Notes: generated by a model from the letters alone, not told the origin. Positions 29,338 through 39,136 are shown, counted from the stretch's first letter. The stretch is 64,000 nucleotides of DNA from Echinimonas agarilytica (GCF_023703465.1 NZ_JAMQGP010000001.1:124001-188000), one strand, 5' to 3'. Made by a program: numbers and translations.

Positions 29338-30720
29338 ATGACGGTTTCCGGGCAGTTTGAGTATGGCGCTAATCGAGAGCTGTATCATCAGATATTGATA
29401 GACGGTATCAAGCGCGTAGACACGTTATATGTGAAGGGTTTATACGAGCGTAAAAAGCTTAGTTCCGGAGTCACAGAGCACAAATATATGGTAGGTAATG
29501 TGGTGGTGACTGACCGTAGTAACGGTGACCACGATACTCTCTACATGCACAAAGACCATTTAGGCTCCACCGCCAGTATTACCGATGCACTTGGCAATAT
29601 CGTGCAGCATTTCCGCTACGATGTTTGGGGTAAGCAAAGCGCATTTGCAGACAATTCAACACTCGCTAATTACAGCAGCCCAGCAGAAAGCCAAGGGTTT
29701 ACTGGCCATAAGATGATGAATGATTTAGGTATCATTCATATGAATGGTCGGATCTACGATCCAACCATTGGCAGATTTTTACAGGCTGATCCGCATATTC
29801 AATCTCCTTTAGACAGTCAAAATTACAATCGTTATTCGTATGTGTTGAATAATCCGTTGAGTTTTACAGACCCATCAGGTTTTTTCTTCAAGAAGCTTAA
29901 GAAGTTTGTTAAGAAGTACTGGAAGGCAGCGGCTGCTATCGCTGTTTCAGTTGTTACTTACGGAGCAGCTTCAGGCTGGGCTGCTGGATGGGGGCTTGCC
30001 AGCACAGTTCAAATAGGAACTGTCTCGATGCATGGAATAGCTGTATACGGCACATCGTTGACTGTTACAGGTGCAATGACAGCAGGAGCTATAGCGGGAG
30101 CTGCCGGTGGATTTGTTGCTGGAGCGCTACAGACTGGTAAGTTAACAGGCGCACTTCGTGGGGCTTTTACTGGCTCAATAGCTGGTGCGGTCGGGGGGTA
30201 TGTAAACCACGGAGCTGTTACTGGTTGGGGAGATGCAGCACGGCGAGTTGGAGCAGCTGCTATTGGCGGGTGTGGAGCTGGAAAAGCGTCAGGTGGGTCT
30301 TGTAGCAAAGGAGCAAGAATCGCAGCAATGGCACAAGCGCTTACTATTGGGGCTAGTGAGATCTATAAAAATTTGAGTTCCAAATACAACAGAACCGGCA
30401 AGCCCCACTTATGGCAAGAAGGTCGTCCAGATGTAGGCAAACAACAGAAATTAAAACTAGCTAATCACTACTGGGGAGCATCTGATCAAGCGGGTGTTAT
30501 GCAAGACCTCGCAAAAGGTCCCTTTATGGATGCATTTGCTGAGTTTCATGATGGATTACATGATTGGATTAAGGAAGATTTTAGGCCGTTTGGGTTTACC
30601 GCAGAAGACCAAGTATCATTGTTTGCTACAATGCTTCCATCTTATGCAGTAACTTTGGCCGCTGCGGCAAAGCCATATTCATTTATGTACTCCCATGAGC
30701 TGATAGACGATAGAGGTTAA
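29338..30720 (+). CDS. Rhs C-terminal fragment with polymorphic toxin-like tail
   Basis: 460 residues: the last part of an Rhs/YD-repeat shell followed by a variable tip. Core marks are [44 protein letters not shown] (138-153) and [14 protein letters not shown] (168-181), after which variable sequence begins, as in rhs toxins. The tip (182-460) has a Lys-rich start, a Gly/Ala-rich hydrophobic region (about 195-330) and a C-terminal domain with [24 protein letters not shown] and [10 protein letters not shown] do not recognise its activity. Full Rhs proteins exceed 1000 residues, so the 5' part is lost at the transposase junction. It may be an orphan tip kept as a recombination source. A lipoprotein gene starts 3 bases after its stop. 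Confidence 0.8.
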   Translation: MTVSGQFEYGANRELYHQILIDGIKRVDTLYVKGLYERKKLSSGVTEHKYMVGNVVVTDRSNGDHDTLYMHKDHLGSTASITDALGNIVQHFRYDVWGKQSAFADNSTLANYSSPAESQGFTGHKMMNDLGIIHMNGRIYDPTIGRFLQADPHIQSPLDSQNYNRYSYVLNNPLSFTDPSGFFFKKLKKFVKKYWKAAAAIAVSVVTYGAASGWAAGWGLASTVQIGTVSMHGIAVYGTSLTVTGAMTAGAIAGAAGGFVAGALQTGKLTGALRGAFTGSIAGAVGGYVNHGAVTGWGDAARRVGAAAIGGCGAGKASGGSCSKGARIAAMAQALTIGASEIYKNLSSKYNRTGKPHLWQEGRPDVGKQQKLKLANHYWGASDQAGVMQDLAKGPFMDAFAEFHDGLHDWIKEDFRPFGFTAEDQVSLFATMLPSYAVTLAAAAKPYSFMYSHELIDDRG

Positions 30721-30723
30721 ATT

Positions 30724-31113
30724 ATGAAAGGAATTACAAATATTCTCGTCTCTACAGCTCTAATTATGTTTATTGGGGGATGTACTGTCGGCCATGAAGA
30801 CTTTATTAGGTATCTGAACATGAATATCGGTGAGAGTATTGAAATTCAAGAACTGACTAGATCTTCTAATGCAGGAAATCTGATCAGGGCCGACTATTTA
30901 ATTGATGGTGAAGGACTTACCAATATTACGGTGTTAGATAATGGCGTTGTAAGATACCATTTCAGTATTCAGGAAATTTTATCGAATTACAGCGCTAAAG
31001 ATGAAGTGGGGAAATGCCTTATATATTACGATGTTGACCCGCATACAAATATCATAATCGCTTGGGGTTTTGACAAAGGTGGTAACCCGTTGAGCTGTAG
31101 AACTTTTATATAA
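30724..31113 (+). CDS. Lipoprotein, probable immunity partner of the Rhs tip
   Basis: 129 residues with lipobox IGGC (Cys at residue 20); Thr at +2 favours outer-membrane sorting. The mature domain is small and mixed alpha/beta (YLNMNIGESIEIQEL..., GKCLIYYDVDPHTN..., SCRTFI), with two Cys that could pair. No family recognised. It starts 3 bases after the rhs stop and is expressed with it. Immunity genes of Rhs and related toxins sit directly downstream in this way; a lipidated immunity protein would fit a toxin acting in the periplasm or membrane. The role is inferred from position. Confidence 0.55.
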   Translation: MKGITNILVSTALIMFIGGCTVGHEDFIRYLNMNIGESIEIQELTRSSNAGNLIRADYLIDGEGLTNITVLDNGVVRYHFSIQEILSNYSAKDEVGKCLIYYDVDPHTNIIIAWGFDKGGNPLSCRTFI

Positions 31114-31127
31114 AATGATAATTTGAA

Positions 31128-31340
31128 CCAAAGGGGTCAGAGCACTTTGATTTCGGAAACTTTGAGTCTAAATTAGCGGAATGGTATTTCAACGGATCTG
31201 GCTGCGCGCTTTCTGTTGAGCAGAGCAGCCTTGCTAAGAGAGCGGAATTTGCAAGTGCATATTCCGCTTTTTTGTGAAGGTGGGGTCGGTTTTGCTGAAT
31301 GACTGTTCCGCAACTGCTGAAATCGCCAGGCCACAAATTG
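31128..31340 (+). repeat. Decayed repeat element with left end CCAAAGGGGTCAGAG
   Basis: Starts with CCAAAGGGGTCAGAG at 31128-31142. The part 31211-31296 resembles 44208-44292 inside the intact element at 44 kb by eye (roughly 70 percent). A hairpin AGCGGAAT/ATTCCGCT (31241-31248, 31261-31268) with a following T run lies inside and could terminate the rhs-immunity transcript. A right end is not recognisable unless GACTCTGAC near 31350 is its remnant. Confidence 0.55.
31241..31274 (+). terminator. Terminator-like hairpin inside the repeat
   Basis: AGCGGAAT at 31241-31248 pairs with ATTCCGCT at 31261-31268; TTTTT follows. It lies 127 bases after the probable immunity gene. A diverged form of the same hairpin exists in the 44-kb element. 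Confidence 0.55.
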
Positions 31341-31935
31341 CCCGTTCTTCGACTCTGACTGGATTACGGTTGCGCATGCTGGTTTTATCGGAATGGCCGG
31401 CTAATTTCGATTGGATCTAGTGCCAAGAAAGATCGGACCGGGTGCTGAAAGTGAGTGGATGTTGCATCGAGGAACTTAAATTGAGCCAAAGTGTTGTTCG
31501 AAAGCGCCGGTAACCATAGATAACTCGCAAAAAGCGAGTATATGATCACAGCTAGATTGGATCGTCAAATCATGTGTGTCTGATCATTTTTCAGATGTAA
31601 GAACTTTACTCTTCTCTATTTAACGCGAATTGCTCTGGACTAAAATAGCTATCAGAACTATGTTTTAGTCTACGTTATTAGATCAACACTTTTTTCTCGA
31701 GATTGAATTGGGGCAACTGTCTACTCATGTTTAATATTTTCAACTTTTAGTGTTTTAAAAATCAGAGCGAGCATTGCTCTTAGCCGATTAATCTTTTTTA
31801 ATTTCACAATTAGTTGTTTGGGGTATTAAATACTTTAAGGCTGTTAGTCCTTCTGAAGTTAGAGGAGTATGTCAGCTTCAGTTCTTACGAAATGTAGTAA
31901 ATATATTTAAAAGTTTTTCTCTGGATAATCGATGT
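31341..31935 (+). other. Gene-free region before the chemoreceptor
   Basis: About 595 bases with no credible coding frame. The last 350 bases are very AT-rich and presumably hold the chemoreceptor promoter. No clear motif is seen. Confidence 0.4.
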
Positions 31936-33828
31936 ATGTTAAGAGTTTTGAATAATTTATCTATAAAAAGTCGAATATACTCACCCGTGGTACTCATGTC
32001 GTTCCTTCTGGTAGCTGTTATTTATTTGTATCTGAATAATAATAGAGTAATAGAAAAAGCAAGCGATTCTCAGAGAGAAGTTGAAAAACACCTCTTAGGT
32101 ATAGAAAAAGCCTCAACACAAGTTAAGTTATATCTCACAGGGCAAGATTCACTCTCAAATGCTATTTCTCAACTCGACAGTATAGCTCCTGAGATTGACG
32201 GTTACACGGAGATGCAGTCGATAATTCAAAGTGTTAAGGCCGATATTATTCAGCATGAAAACATAAAAAATTCTATTTTAAATTTAGAAAAAGATAACTT
32301 TCGTCAGATTGATGAACGGTACGACTTGGCATTCTCAAACATGCAGACCACGATCAATAATCTGTTAAGAAATGAAATAAGCCTATCAGGTAAAGAAGTC
32401 AAGTCTCTTATTGGTATGTCTGGATTTATGCGTCAGATGTTTAATTTGAAGTATTTGATAGGTGAGTTTAAATATAAGCCAGAGTTATTGGGTAAATTGC
32501 ACGGTTTTATCGATGAGGGTATAAGTAACGCAGAAAAAAATATCGCCTTGGAAAGAGGTACTCCGGCAGAGGCTGGGCCAAGGGAAGGTAAGAAATCATT
32601 GCTTAAAATAAAAGGTAACACTCTGAAGATTCATGAGTACTCCTTAGATATACAGAATCTTTCAGATAACATAGTCAAGAATTTCGATGCGGTTGAGACT
32701 GAGTTTAAATCAGAGCTTGCTATTGAGTCGGATAACATTGTCACGACCATAAAATCTTCCGCAGAAACGCTGTCAATTATTATTGTTATTATATCTGTTA
32801 TTATCATTATTATTTCTATTGTGACGGCACGAAGTATTTTGTTGCCAATTAATACGCTGAAAGCCGCGGCGGATACCCTTGCAAAAGGGGAAGGTGATTT
32901 AACCAAGCGTCTAGAAGTCACGAGTCAAGATGAATTAGGTGAACTTGCAAATAGCTTCAACCTTTTCCTAGAAAAAATTTACTTAATTATGAGCCAGATA
33001 GTGGAAATATCAACAAGGCTAACGGATATTTCCAATAATTTGGAGCGGCAAACCAATAATACTGGCAAGTCAATTCAAAGCCAAACCATGGACGCTGACC
33101 AAATCGCAACTGCGGTGGATGAAATGAGCTCTACCATCAAAGAAATTGCAAATAATGCCTCTACAACGGCTGAAGCCGCCCAAGTTTCTGTAACTCAAGC
33201 CCATGATGGAATGAAAAACGTAGACAGTCTGGCTAATCGGTTGACGGCGTTTAATGATCAATTATCAAATACATCAGAAGTTATTCGCAATATGGAGCAA
33301 AAGAGCACTGAAATCGGTGGCATTCTTGAGGTTATAAGAGGAATATCAGAGCAAACGAATCTACTCGCACTTAACGCTGCGATAGAAGCCGCAAGAGCGG
33401 GAGAGCAGGGGCGCGGTTTTGCTGTAGTGGCTGATGAAGTGAGAACGTTAGCGCAGCGTACGAGGGAATCTACGGATGAAATTCAGTTGATGATAGAGAC
33501 CCTTCAAAGCACCTCAACTGAAGCTGTTGAGGCTATGACGACAGGTTTAGAAGAATCGCAAAGAACAAAGGAACAGTTTTTTACCACTAAATCCATATTA
33601 GAAACGGTGTCAGGGCAGATAAGGACTATAACTGATATGAATTTGCAAGTAGCAACCGCCGTTGAAGAGCAGAGTACAGTAACAAATGAAGTGCAACGCT
33701 TTACGATTAATATAAAGGATTCTTCCGATAGTATTTATTTGGTGTCAAAAGAGTCACAAGGACTCGTCGAAGAAATGAATCAGGTGGTTGTGGAGTTGGA
33801 TGCTGAAGTCGGAAAATTTGTTCTTTAA
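31936..33828 (+). CDS. Methyl-accepting chemotaxis protein
   Basis: A 630-residue transmembrane chemoreceptor. TM1 is near 14-32, followed by a periplasmic helical domain of about 230 residues that I cannot assign to a named sensor type, then TM2 near 275-300 (a run of Ile/Val) and a HAMP linker ([21 protein letters not shown] region with [11 protein letters not shown]). The signalling hairpin contains the conserved tip [20 protein letters not shown] followed by [18 protein letters not shown]. It feeds CheA/CheW; no che genes are nearby. The gene is AT-richer than the housekeeping genes, consistent with lying in the accessory stretch. It ends just 10 bases before a repeat element. Confidence 0.93.
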   Translation: MLRVLNNLSIKSRIYSPVVLMSFLLVAVIYLYLNNNRVIEKASDSQREVEKHLLGIEKASTQVKLYLTGQDSLSNAISQLDSIAPEIDGYTEMQSIIQSVKADIIQHENIKNSILNLEKDNFRQIDERYDLAFSNMQTTINNLLRNEISLSGKEVKSLIGMSGFMRQMFNLKYLIGEFKYKPELLGKLHGFIDEGISNAEKNIALERGTPAEAGPREGKKSLLKIKGNTLKIHEYSLDIQNLSDNIVKNFDAVETEFKSELAIESDNIVTTIKSSAETLSIIIVIISVIIIIISIVTARSILLPINTLKAAADTLAKGEGDLTKRLEVTSQDELGELANSFNLFLEKIYLIMSQIVEISTRLTDISNNLERQTNNTGKSIQSQTMDADQIATAVDEMSSTIKEIANNASTTAEAAQVSVTQAHDGMKNVDSLANRLTAFNDQLSNTSEVIRNMEQKSTEIGGILEVIRGISEQTNLLALNAAIEAARAGEQGRGFAVVADEVRTLAQRTRESTDEIQLMIETLQSTSTEAVEAMTTGLEESQRTKEQFFTTKSILETVSGQIRTITDMNLQVATAVEEQSTVTNEVQRFTINIKDSSDSIYLVSKESQGLVEEMNQVVVELDAEVGKFVL

Positions 33829-33838
33829 AGGAGCCTGT

Positions 33839-33977
33839 GGGGTCAGAGTACTTTGGTCTTTCTATAGTCTTTTGATGTCGTCTTTTGATCGTCGGTCACC
33901 GCCTTTGGGCTTCGGCGATACATGAGTTCCTAGTGTTGACTCAATCTGCTCGAGATAAAACGGCGCTGACCCCTTTT
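33839..33977 (+). repeat. Small inverted-repeat element (about 139 bp)
   Basis: The left end GGGGTCAGAGTACTTTGGT (33839-33857) and right end CTGACCCCTTTT (33966-33977) are inverted over eight bases (GGGGTCAG/CTGACCCC). There is no coding content. It belongs to the same family of ends as the elements at 31.1, 36.3, 38.9 and 44.1 kb. Confidence 0.65.
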
Positions 33978-34067
33978 ATTTAAAATAGTAAATGTCGAAC
34001 CTGAGCTAAAAATTTTTTCAGCTATTAATGTTACAGTGAACGTCTTTTTCAAACACAGATATTAATA

Positions 34068-34946
34068 ATGCCCATTCCCAATATCGGTTTTGGCCATAAA
34101 CAATCAAATCAAGCTGAGCTGCAAATTTTGGACTTGGCAGAACTTTATGCGCGAAAAAATATTGGACACAGTCCAGAGCAACCTCACCGAGTTAGATTCT
34201 TCGCCATTATATACATCGAACAGGGCAGCGGTTGCCATATGGTGGACTTTAAGCACTACCCTTTTCAAACCGGTTCAGTGATATTTCTTCAGCGTGACCA
34301 AGTACATAATTTTGATTTTAGCCGCGAGCCCCAAGGAAAAGTGCTCTTGTTTACTCAGGCATTTCTCGACCAAATTCACGCAAATATGCGCCTACCTAAC
34401 TACACTCCAACTCATCTAAATATACTGTATTCGCCGCTTTTACAGCTCAATAGCAGTGAGCATAGTAACACCCAAACACTGCTTGATTTGATGATCACGG
34501 AGATAGCCCATACACAAAACGACCCATTGATTGTGATGTACTTGTTTTCAGCTTTTGCGCTGTCGCTTCATCGCTTACGTCCTGAACTAAAACAACACAA
34601 GCTGTCTCAAGAGCATAGCTTCCGGTTTAGCCGTTTTTTTGAGCTAATACAGCAAAACTTTCATAAAATTCGCGATGCCAACTGGTATGCTGCGCAAATC
34701 AATACCACTTATAAAACACTTAATCACGTCAGTAAGTTAGCCACAGGTTTGACGGCAAAACAGTTAATTGATTCCTATACCATTATCGAAATAAAACGCC
34801 AACTAGTGATAAACAATATTACATCAAAGCAGTTGGCCTATGATTTAGGCTTTGAGGATGCGAGTAATTTTATCAAATATTTTAAAAAGTTAACCAATTA
34901 TACTCCAAGCCAATTTACTCAAATTAACAAGCAACCTTCCCTTTGA
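34068..34946 (+). CDS. AraC-family transcriptional regulator
   Basis: 292 residues: an N-terminal cupin-like sensor domain (RVRFFAIIYIEQGSGCHMVDFKHYPFQTGSVIFLQRDQVHNF pattern, about 30-110) and a C-terminal double helix-turn-helix. The second DNA-binding helix region reads SKQLAYDLGFEDASNFIKYFKKLTNYTPSQF, which is diagnostic. No signal peptide. The SnoaL-like lipoprotein gene follows 103 bases on in the same direction and is the likely target. Confidence 0.88.
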   Translation: MPIPNIGFGHKQSNQAELQILDLAELYARKNIGHSPEQPHRVRFFAIIYIEQGSGCHMVDFKHYPFQTGSVIFLQRDQVHNFDFSREPQGKVLLFTQAFLDQIHANMRLPNYTPTHLNILYSPLLQLNSSEHSNTQTLLDLMITEIAHTQNDPLIVMYLFSAFALSLHRLRPELKQHKLSQEHSFRFSRFFELIQQNFHKIRDANWYAAQINTTYKTLNHVSKLATGLTAKQLIDSYTIIEIKRQLVINNITSKQLAYDLGFEDASNFIKYFKKLTNYTPSQFTQINKQPSL

Positions 34947-35049
34947 TACGAAAAGGGTTCGATATTCACCATTTTTCGGCCTAGATTCACAATGCGCTTT
35001 ACGCCTTGTCCTCCTATCCTTGATTTAACAAACACGGAGAACAACAATC

Positions 35050-35940
35050 ATGACTGTTTCACTTTCTAAACTATTAGCTCGTACAGCTATTTTCGCGGGA
35101 ATTCTTAGCCTAACGGCGTGTTCAACGGCTGGCGAGCAAGCTTCTGCCAACCCAACTGAGCCTACTCTAAGCAATAAAGAGAAAGCTGTAGCTGTGATCT
35201 CAAGCATTGAGACTGGGGATCCAAAAGCAATCAGCTACATAAACCCAACTCAATATACTCAACATAATTTGGCAGTTGGTGATGGCTTAGCAGGTTTTGG
35301 AGAGGTAATGCAAGCTCTGCCAAAAGGCAGTGCGAAGGCGAATGTGAAACGTGCCTTCCAAGATAGTGATTACGTTTTTTTGCACACCGAATATAACTTC
35401 TTTGGCCCAAAAGTAGGTTTTGATGTATTCAGGTTTGAAGAAGGCCTGATTGTTGAGCACTGGGATAATCTTGCACCGCTGGCATCAACGCCAAATCCAA
35501 GTGGTCGCACTCAACTTGACGGTGCTACTGAACTGACGGATCTGGATAAGACCCAACAAAATAAGGAGCTAGTGGCTGACTTTCTGGACACTATTCTTAT
35601 CAATGGTGATATGGCCAAAATAAATCAGTTCATCGATAACGACGAGAGTGCTTACATTCAGCATAATACGATGGTTGCCGATGGGTTAAATGGTTTAGGT
35701 AAGGCATTGGAAGAGCTTGCCAAAGCCGGTATGCCGATGAATTACAGGAAAAATCATAAAATTCTAGGTGAAGGTAATTTCGTTTTGGCGATAAGCGAAG
35801 GGATCTTTATGAATGAAGAAGTCGCTTTTTATGATCTATTCCGAGTAGATAATGGCAAAATTGTCGAGCACTGGGACGCCATTGAAACGATTCCACCCCG
35901 CAATGAATGGAAAAATGACAATGGTAAGTTTGGGTTTTGA
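35050..35940 (+). CDS. Lipoprotein with two tandem SnoaL-like domains
   Basis: 296 residues. The lipobox LTAC (Cys at residue 24) follows a hydrophobic signal. Two homologous halves follow: residues 45-150 (SYINPTQYTQHNLAVGDGLAGFG ... FDVFRFEEGLIVEHWDNLAP) and 170-285 (FIDNDESAYIQHNTMVADGLNGLG ... YDLFRVDNGKIVEHWDAIE). Each matches the SnoaL-like (NTF2 fold) proteins with QHN and VEHWD motifs. Single-domain relatives are common; a duplicated, lipid-anchored form is less so. The substrate is unknown. AACACGGAG precedes the ATG. Upstream AraC gene is probably its regulator. Confidence 0.8.
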   Translation: MTVSLSKLLARTAIFAGILSLTACSTAGEQASANPTEPTLSNKEKAVAVISSIETGDPKAISYINPTQYTQHNLAVGDGLAGFGEVMQALPKGSAKANVKRAFQDSDYVFLHTEYNFFGPKVGFDVFRFEEGLIVEHWDNLAPLASTPNPSGRTQLDGATELTDLDKTQQNKELVADFLDTILINGDMAKINQFIDNDESAYIQHNTMVADGLNGLGKALEELAKAGMPMNYRKNHKILGEGNFVLAISEGIFMNEEVAFYDLFRVDNGKIVEHWDAIETIPPRNEWKNDNGKFGF

Positions 35941-36017
35941 ATGAACATAGATTGCCTATGCAATGAAGGGAAGTTGATTCAGCCAATAAGACAACTTTAA
36001 GTACGCGAGCCTTACGC

Positions 36018-36060
36018 GTTAACCAACCTCATCGTGTAACCATTCACGATGGGGTTAATT
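36018..36060 (+). terminator. Probable terminator after the SnoaL-like gene
   Basis: CCTCATCGTG (36027-36036 region) pairs with CACGATGGGG with one G-T wobble over an eight-base loop, extended by TTAAC/GTTAA outside. Only a weak T tract follows. It is about 80 bases after the stop. Confidence 0.45.
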
Positions 36061-36281
36061 GTTCCAGATGACGAATTAGCTTTTGACCGATAGGAAGAAC
36101 TAGAGTGGCATAAAATTATTTAACGCCCTATCGAAACAGCTAGCTGTTGCTGGTTACGCCTCGCAGGCGTGTTGAACCGTTGTTATCATTATGTACCCTT
36201 ACCTCCCTGCCTCACTATTCAATCACGTATAATCACCCTACTCGATTTATTTCAAACCCAGTGGTTGCCGATTGCATAATA

Positions 36282-36383
36282 CGATTTTGGCGGTCTGGCT
36301 AGAAGCTTCGAGGGCGGTGTATCTCGACGTTTTCGGCCCTGTCGAATTATGCGTCCAAACCAAATGACTCTGACCCCTTTGGT
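36282..36383 (-). repeat. 102-bp direct repeat, copy 1 (element right end)
   Basis: These 102 bases recur at 44281-44382 in the same orientation with seven differences by my count. The segment ends in ACTCTGACCCCTTTGGT, the right terminal sequence of the repeat family. No left end is found upstream, so this copy is truncated. Confidence 0.8.
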
Positions 36384-36785
36384 TTTTTCTTTGGTTTTGA
36401 AGAAGATTAAATCGAGGGCCGCAGCAAAGCGGCCTCTGCGTCCCATAACATCAAAAAGGAGTCAAAATAAATAAGAAAGCTCAAAAAATGAGCTGGTTTG
36501 TCATGCTTCTGTCACATTTTCATACAGCCTCAGAAAAAAAATTTCCCAAGTATCTCCTTGAAAAAAAATTGGCAAAACCCGTAGGAAGCTTATTTGTACT
36601 TCGTGCATAAACAGGTTGCCAGCCCAACAGATGTGGGTTCAACCGCACTGATTATCCTTTTGTGTTTGATGAAACGCGGAGCTCGAACGTTAGCAGGACG
36701 CGACCATTCAAACCCATTGCGACGGATCTCATTGCTGACGTTTCACATCTATTGAGTAGCTTCAATAACACAAAGGAAAAATAGA
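36384..36785 (+). other. Gene-free region upstream of the glycoside hydrolase gene
   Basis: About 400 bases. It includes a short hairpin (AGCTCA/TGAGCT near 36478-36494) and A-rich runs around 36530-36570; the hydrolase promoter must be here. No coding frame is credible. Confidence 0.35.
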
Positions 36786-38879
36786 ATGAGAATAATCATC
36801 GCAACCCTGGCTCTGCTGTTTTCGATAACAGCCTGGGCCGTTAATATTCCCTCCTGGCCTGCGGCCCAGGGCAACCTGAAAGTGTCCAACTACTACACGG
36901 TAAAAGTGAAACAGGGTAACAGCTCTTTCCAAACCGTAAAAACCCTAATGACCAACTCTCAGAATGAGCTGATAGCCTCATCTGAAAATAACCTGTTTAA
37001 AGATCGTACCTTTAACTTTGCTCCTTTCTCTTTTAACCCAGCAGCAGGTGCTGTCACCATTCAGGTGATTAAAAAGAATATGAGCGGCAACGTCACAAAC
37101 AATGCCGCCAACGTTGAGCTGATGAATGCCGATGGCAGCAAAACCAAGATCAGTAATACAACGGTTCAGTTCAAACTAAACTCACCTAAATATGTGGCAG
37201 TAAATTTCCAGCTGGATGCCAACAAAAAATCAAATAATGGCCATGAAGTCATCAAACATATGCTGATGATTTTTGCAGACCCCATTAACAGTGACCTCAA
37301 TGAACCCTCTGGCTCTGGCAAGGTGGTTTACTCCAACTCCACCACTCAAAATCAGATGCGCAACGCTGACATTCTGGTCTTCCGCAACGGCTACCACGAT
37401 GTAGTGGGTCGCTTTGGTCTACAGGGCATTCAAATTCGTGCTGGTGCTAAGGTCTGGTTAGCTCCAGGCGCAGTTGTGGCAGGCTCAATCTCTGGTGTAA
37501 ACAACAATAATGAAAAAGGGTTCAACCATGCCCCTAATGTCGAAATTTATGGTCGCGGTCTACTTTACATGGGTGAGCATAGAAATAATGTCAACAATCC
37601 CAACTCTGGTCCTTTCTGGCGTCCAAACGATCCTGATTATGTTCATAGTGGCGCAATGACCGAAGCAATCTCTCTCGAGGGTGCTAAAAATGTGAAGATC
37701 CGCGGTATTATCGTGGGCGACCTGATGTGGCACGGTATTGTGATTGGTGAAAACGGTGTCATTGATCGGGTGAAAATCTGGGGCTGGCACGGCAATAACG
37801 ATGGCATGCGTCCAGGGGATGGCTCGATGGTGAAAAACAACTTTATTCGCCCTGTGGATGACGCTTTCTACGCCTATGCCATGACTGCTGAAAACAACGT
37901 CATCTGGCCTAGCTATAACGGTGGTGTGATCACCGCTGGCTGGGTAGGAAAATACAATACAGGTGGCATTGTGCTGAATGACACTAAGGTGATCTACCCA
38001 GAGTGGACCGCCAGAGCCAATAACAATGGCTTGGTCATGTCTCAGCTAGGTGATACCCAGGAGTGCACCAGCATTACAGTGAACGGCATGGAAGTATGGG
38101 GCGACCCAATCGCTATCTTTAACCTTAAGCCAAGCTCACGTCGTCATGAATCCCCTTCATGGAACAACCAGTCATACAACCCCGGTGTTCATAAGGTCGT
38201 GATTAATAACCTGACCATTCACGGTAAGCAGCAAGAGCCAAGTCTGTTGCAGTCTGACTCAGCCTGGAAAGTGAAAGGCGTCAAGCTGCATAACGCTAAG
38301 ATTGAAGGCTTTGCTAACCGTTATCTGACCAATAGTGACCGTTCAAACTCGTCTCTGTTTGAAGGTAATAACCTGACCAACAATAACTACTTCCAGATCA
38401 CGTCTGATGGCGATGACAACGGTGGCGATAATGGTGGTTCAGGCGATGTAAGCAACGGTACTTACTATCTGCAAGCTGCGCACAGCGGTAAATATATTGA
38501 AGTGGCCGGTTTCTCAACCCAAAACGGCGGCAACATTCAGCAATGGGGAGGCCAGAACGGCAACCAAAAGAAATGGACCATTACCCATGTTTCTGGCGGT
38601 TACTATAAACTAATCAACGTATTAAGCGGCAAAGCCATGGATGTTGATTTTGGCTCTCTCGATAATAAAGCCAATATCCTTCAATGGGGCTTCTCTGGTG
38701 ATGACAACCAACTATTTAAGTTTGTTGATCAGGGCGCGGGCTACTACAACATTCGCAATAAGAACAGTGACAAGTGTGTCGATGTAGCCAACTTCAGCCA
38801 GGATGATCGTGCCAACGTCCATCAATGGGGTTGCTCTGGTAACAGCAACCAGGAGTTCAAGCTGATTTCAGCCAACTAA
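36786..38879 (+). CDS. Secreted beta-helix glycoside hydrolase (GH49-like) with ricin-type module
   Basis: 697 residues. The signal peptide ends near AWA-VN. Residues 20-200 form a beta-sandwich-like N-terminal part and 200-530 a right-handed parallel beta-helix with the acidic sites HGNNDGMRPGDG (D339) and FIRPVDDAFY (D358/D359). This is the layout of GH49 dextranase/isopullulanase-type enzymes of clan GH-N, which hydrolyse alpha-glucans. A Gly/Asp linker (about 535-553) leads to a beta-trefoil ricin/CBM13 module (555-697) with repeated QWG motifs for sugar binding. Leucine is mostly CTG here, unlike many neighbours, and repeats flank the gene on both sides, which suggests acquisition. The exact substrate is uncertain. 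Confidence 0.75.
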   Translation: MRIIIATLALLFSITAWAVNIPSWPAAQGNLKVSNYYTVKVKQGNSSFQTVKTLMTNSQNELIASSENNLFKDRTFNFAPFSFNPAAGAVTIQVIKKNMSGNVTNNAANVELMNADGSKTKISNTTVQFKLNSPKYVAVNFQLDANKKSNNGHEVIKHMLMIFADPINSDLNEPSGSGKVVYSNSTTQNQMRNADILVFRNGYHDVVGRFGLQGIQIRAGAKVWLAPGAVVAGSISGVNNNNEKGFNHAPNVEIYGRGLLYMGEHRNNVNNPNSGPFWRPNDPDYVHSGAMTEAISLEGAKNVKIRGIIVGDLMWHGIVIGENGVIDRVKIWGWHGNNDGMRPGDGSMVKNNFIRPVDDAFYAYAMTAENNVIWPSYNGGVITAGWVGKYNTGGIVLNDTKVIYPEWTARANNNGLVMSQLGDTQECTSITVNGMEVWGDPIAIFNLKPSSRRHESPSWNNQSYNPGVHKVVINNLTIHGKQQEPSLLQSDSAWKVKGVKLHNAKIEGFANRYLTNSDRSNSSLFEGNNLTNNNYFQITSDGDDNGGDNGGSGDVSNGTYYLQAAHSGKYIEVAGFSTQNGGNIQQWGGQNGNQKKWTITHVSGGYYKLINVLSGKAMDVDFGSLDNKANILQWGFSGDDNQLFKFVDQGAGYYNIRNKNSDKCVDVANFSQDDRANVHQWGCSGNSNQEFKLISAN

Positions 38880-38925
38880 TCACTCCGCTCATTACCATTC
38901 ACGGAACCAAAGGGGTCACGGGGTC

Positions 38926-39068
38926 AAAGGGGTCAGAGTACTTTGGTATTTGGGCGGTCGGATTTATGATCCGACGTTGGGGAGGTTCTTGCAGGCCGAT
39001 CCGCATATTTAAACCAAAGTGAATGACTCATTGCCCACCCCTTTGGTTTAAATGACTCTGACCCCTTT
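38926..39068 (+). repeat. 143-bp inverted-repeat element containing an rhs scrap
   Basis: AAAGGGGTCAGAG (38926-38938) and CTCTGACCCCTTT (39056-39068) are perfect 13-bp inverted ends. Just left are two more partial ends (AAAGGGGTCA at 38909, GGGGTCA at 38920), and another CACCCCTTTGG lies at 39036-39046, as if elements had inserted next to each other. Inside, 38950-39012 encodes part of an Rhs core. Confidence 0.75.
38950..39012 (+). pseudogene. Rhs core fragment (about 20 codons)
   Basis: Translation gives [19 protein letters not shown] followed by a stop. This is nearly the same as [18 protein letters not shown] in the rhs gene at 29.7 kb, but the DNA differs at many third positions, so it comes from a different rhs gene rather than being a recent copy of this one. 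Confidence 0.8.
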
Positions 39069-39136
39069 CAGCTATTAATTTATTGCATATGCCATAAATA
39101 TTGATTATAAATAGCATATGCCACTTAGGAGCTTTT

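Noticed and set aside
36252-36446. Similar short minus-strand peptides at 36.3 kb and 44.3 kb (KGVRVIWFGR type) as a possible gene family
   Set aside because: The similarity is explained by the 102-bp DNA repeat; there is no start signal or conserved ends.
38881-39070. Possible CRISPR-like or integron attC array because of several short repeats
   Set aside because: Spacing is irregular, the repeats are inverted ends, and no cas genes, integrase or attC structure are present.
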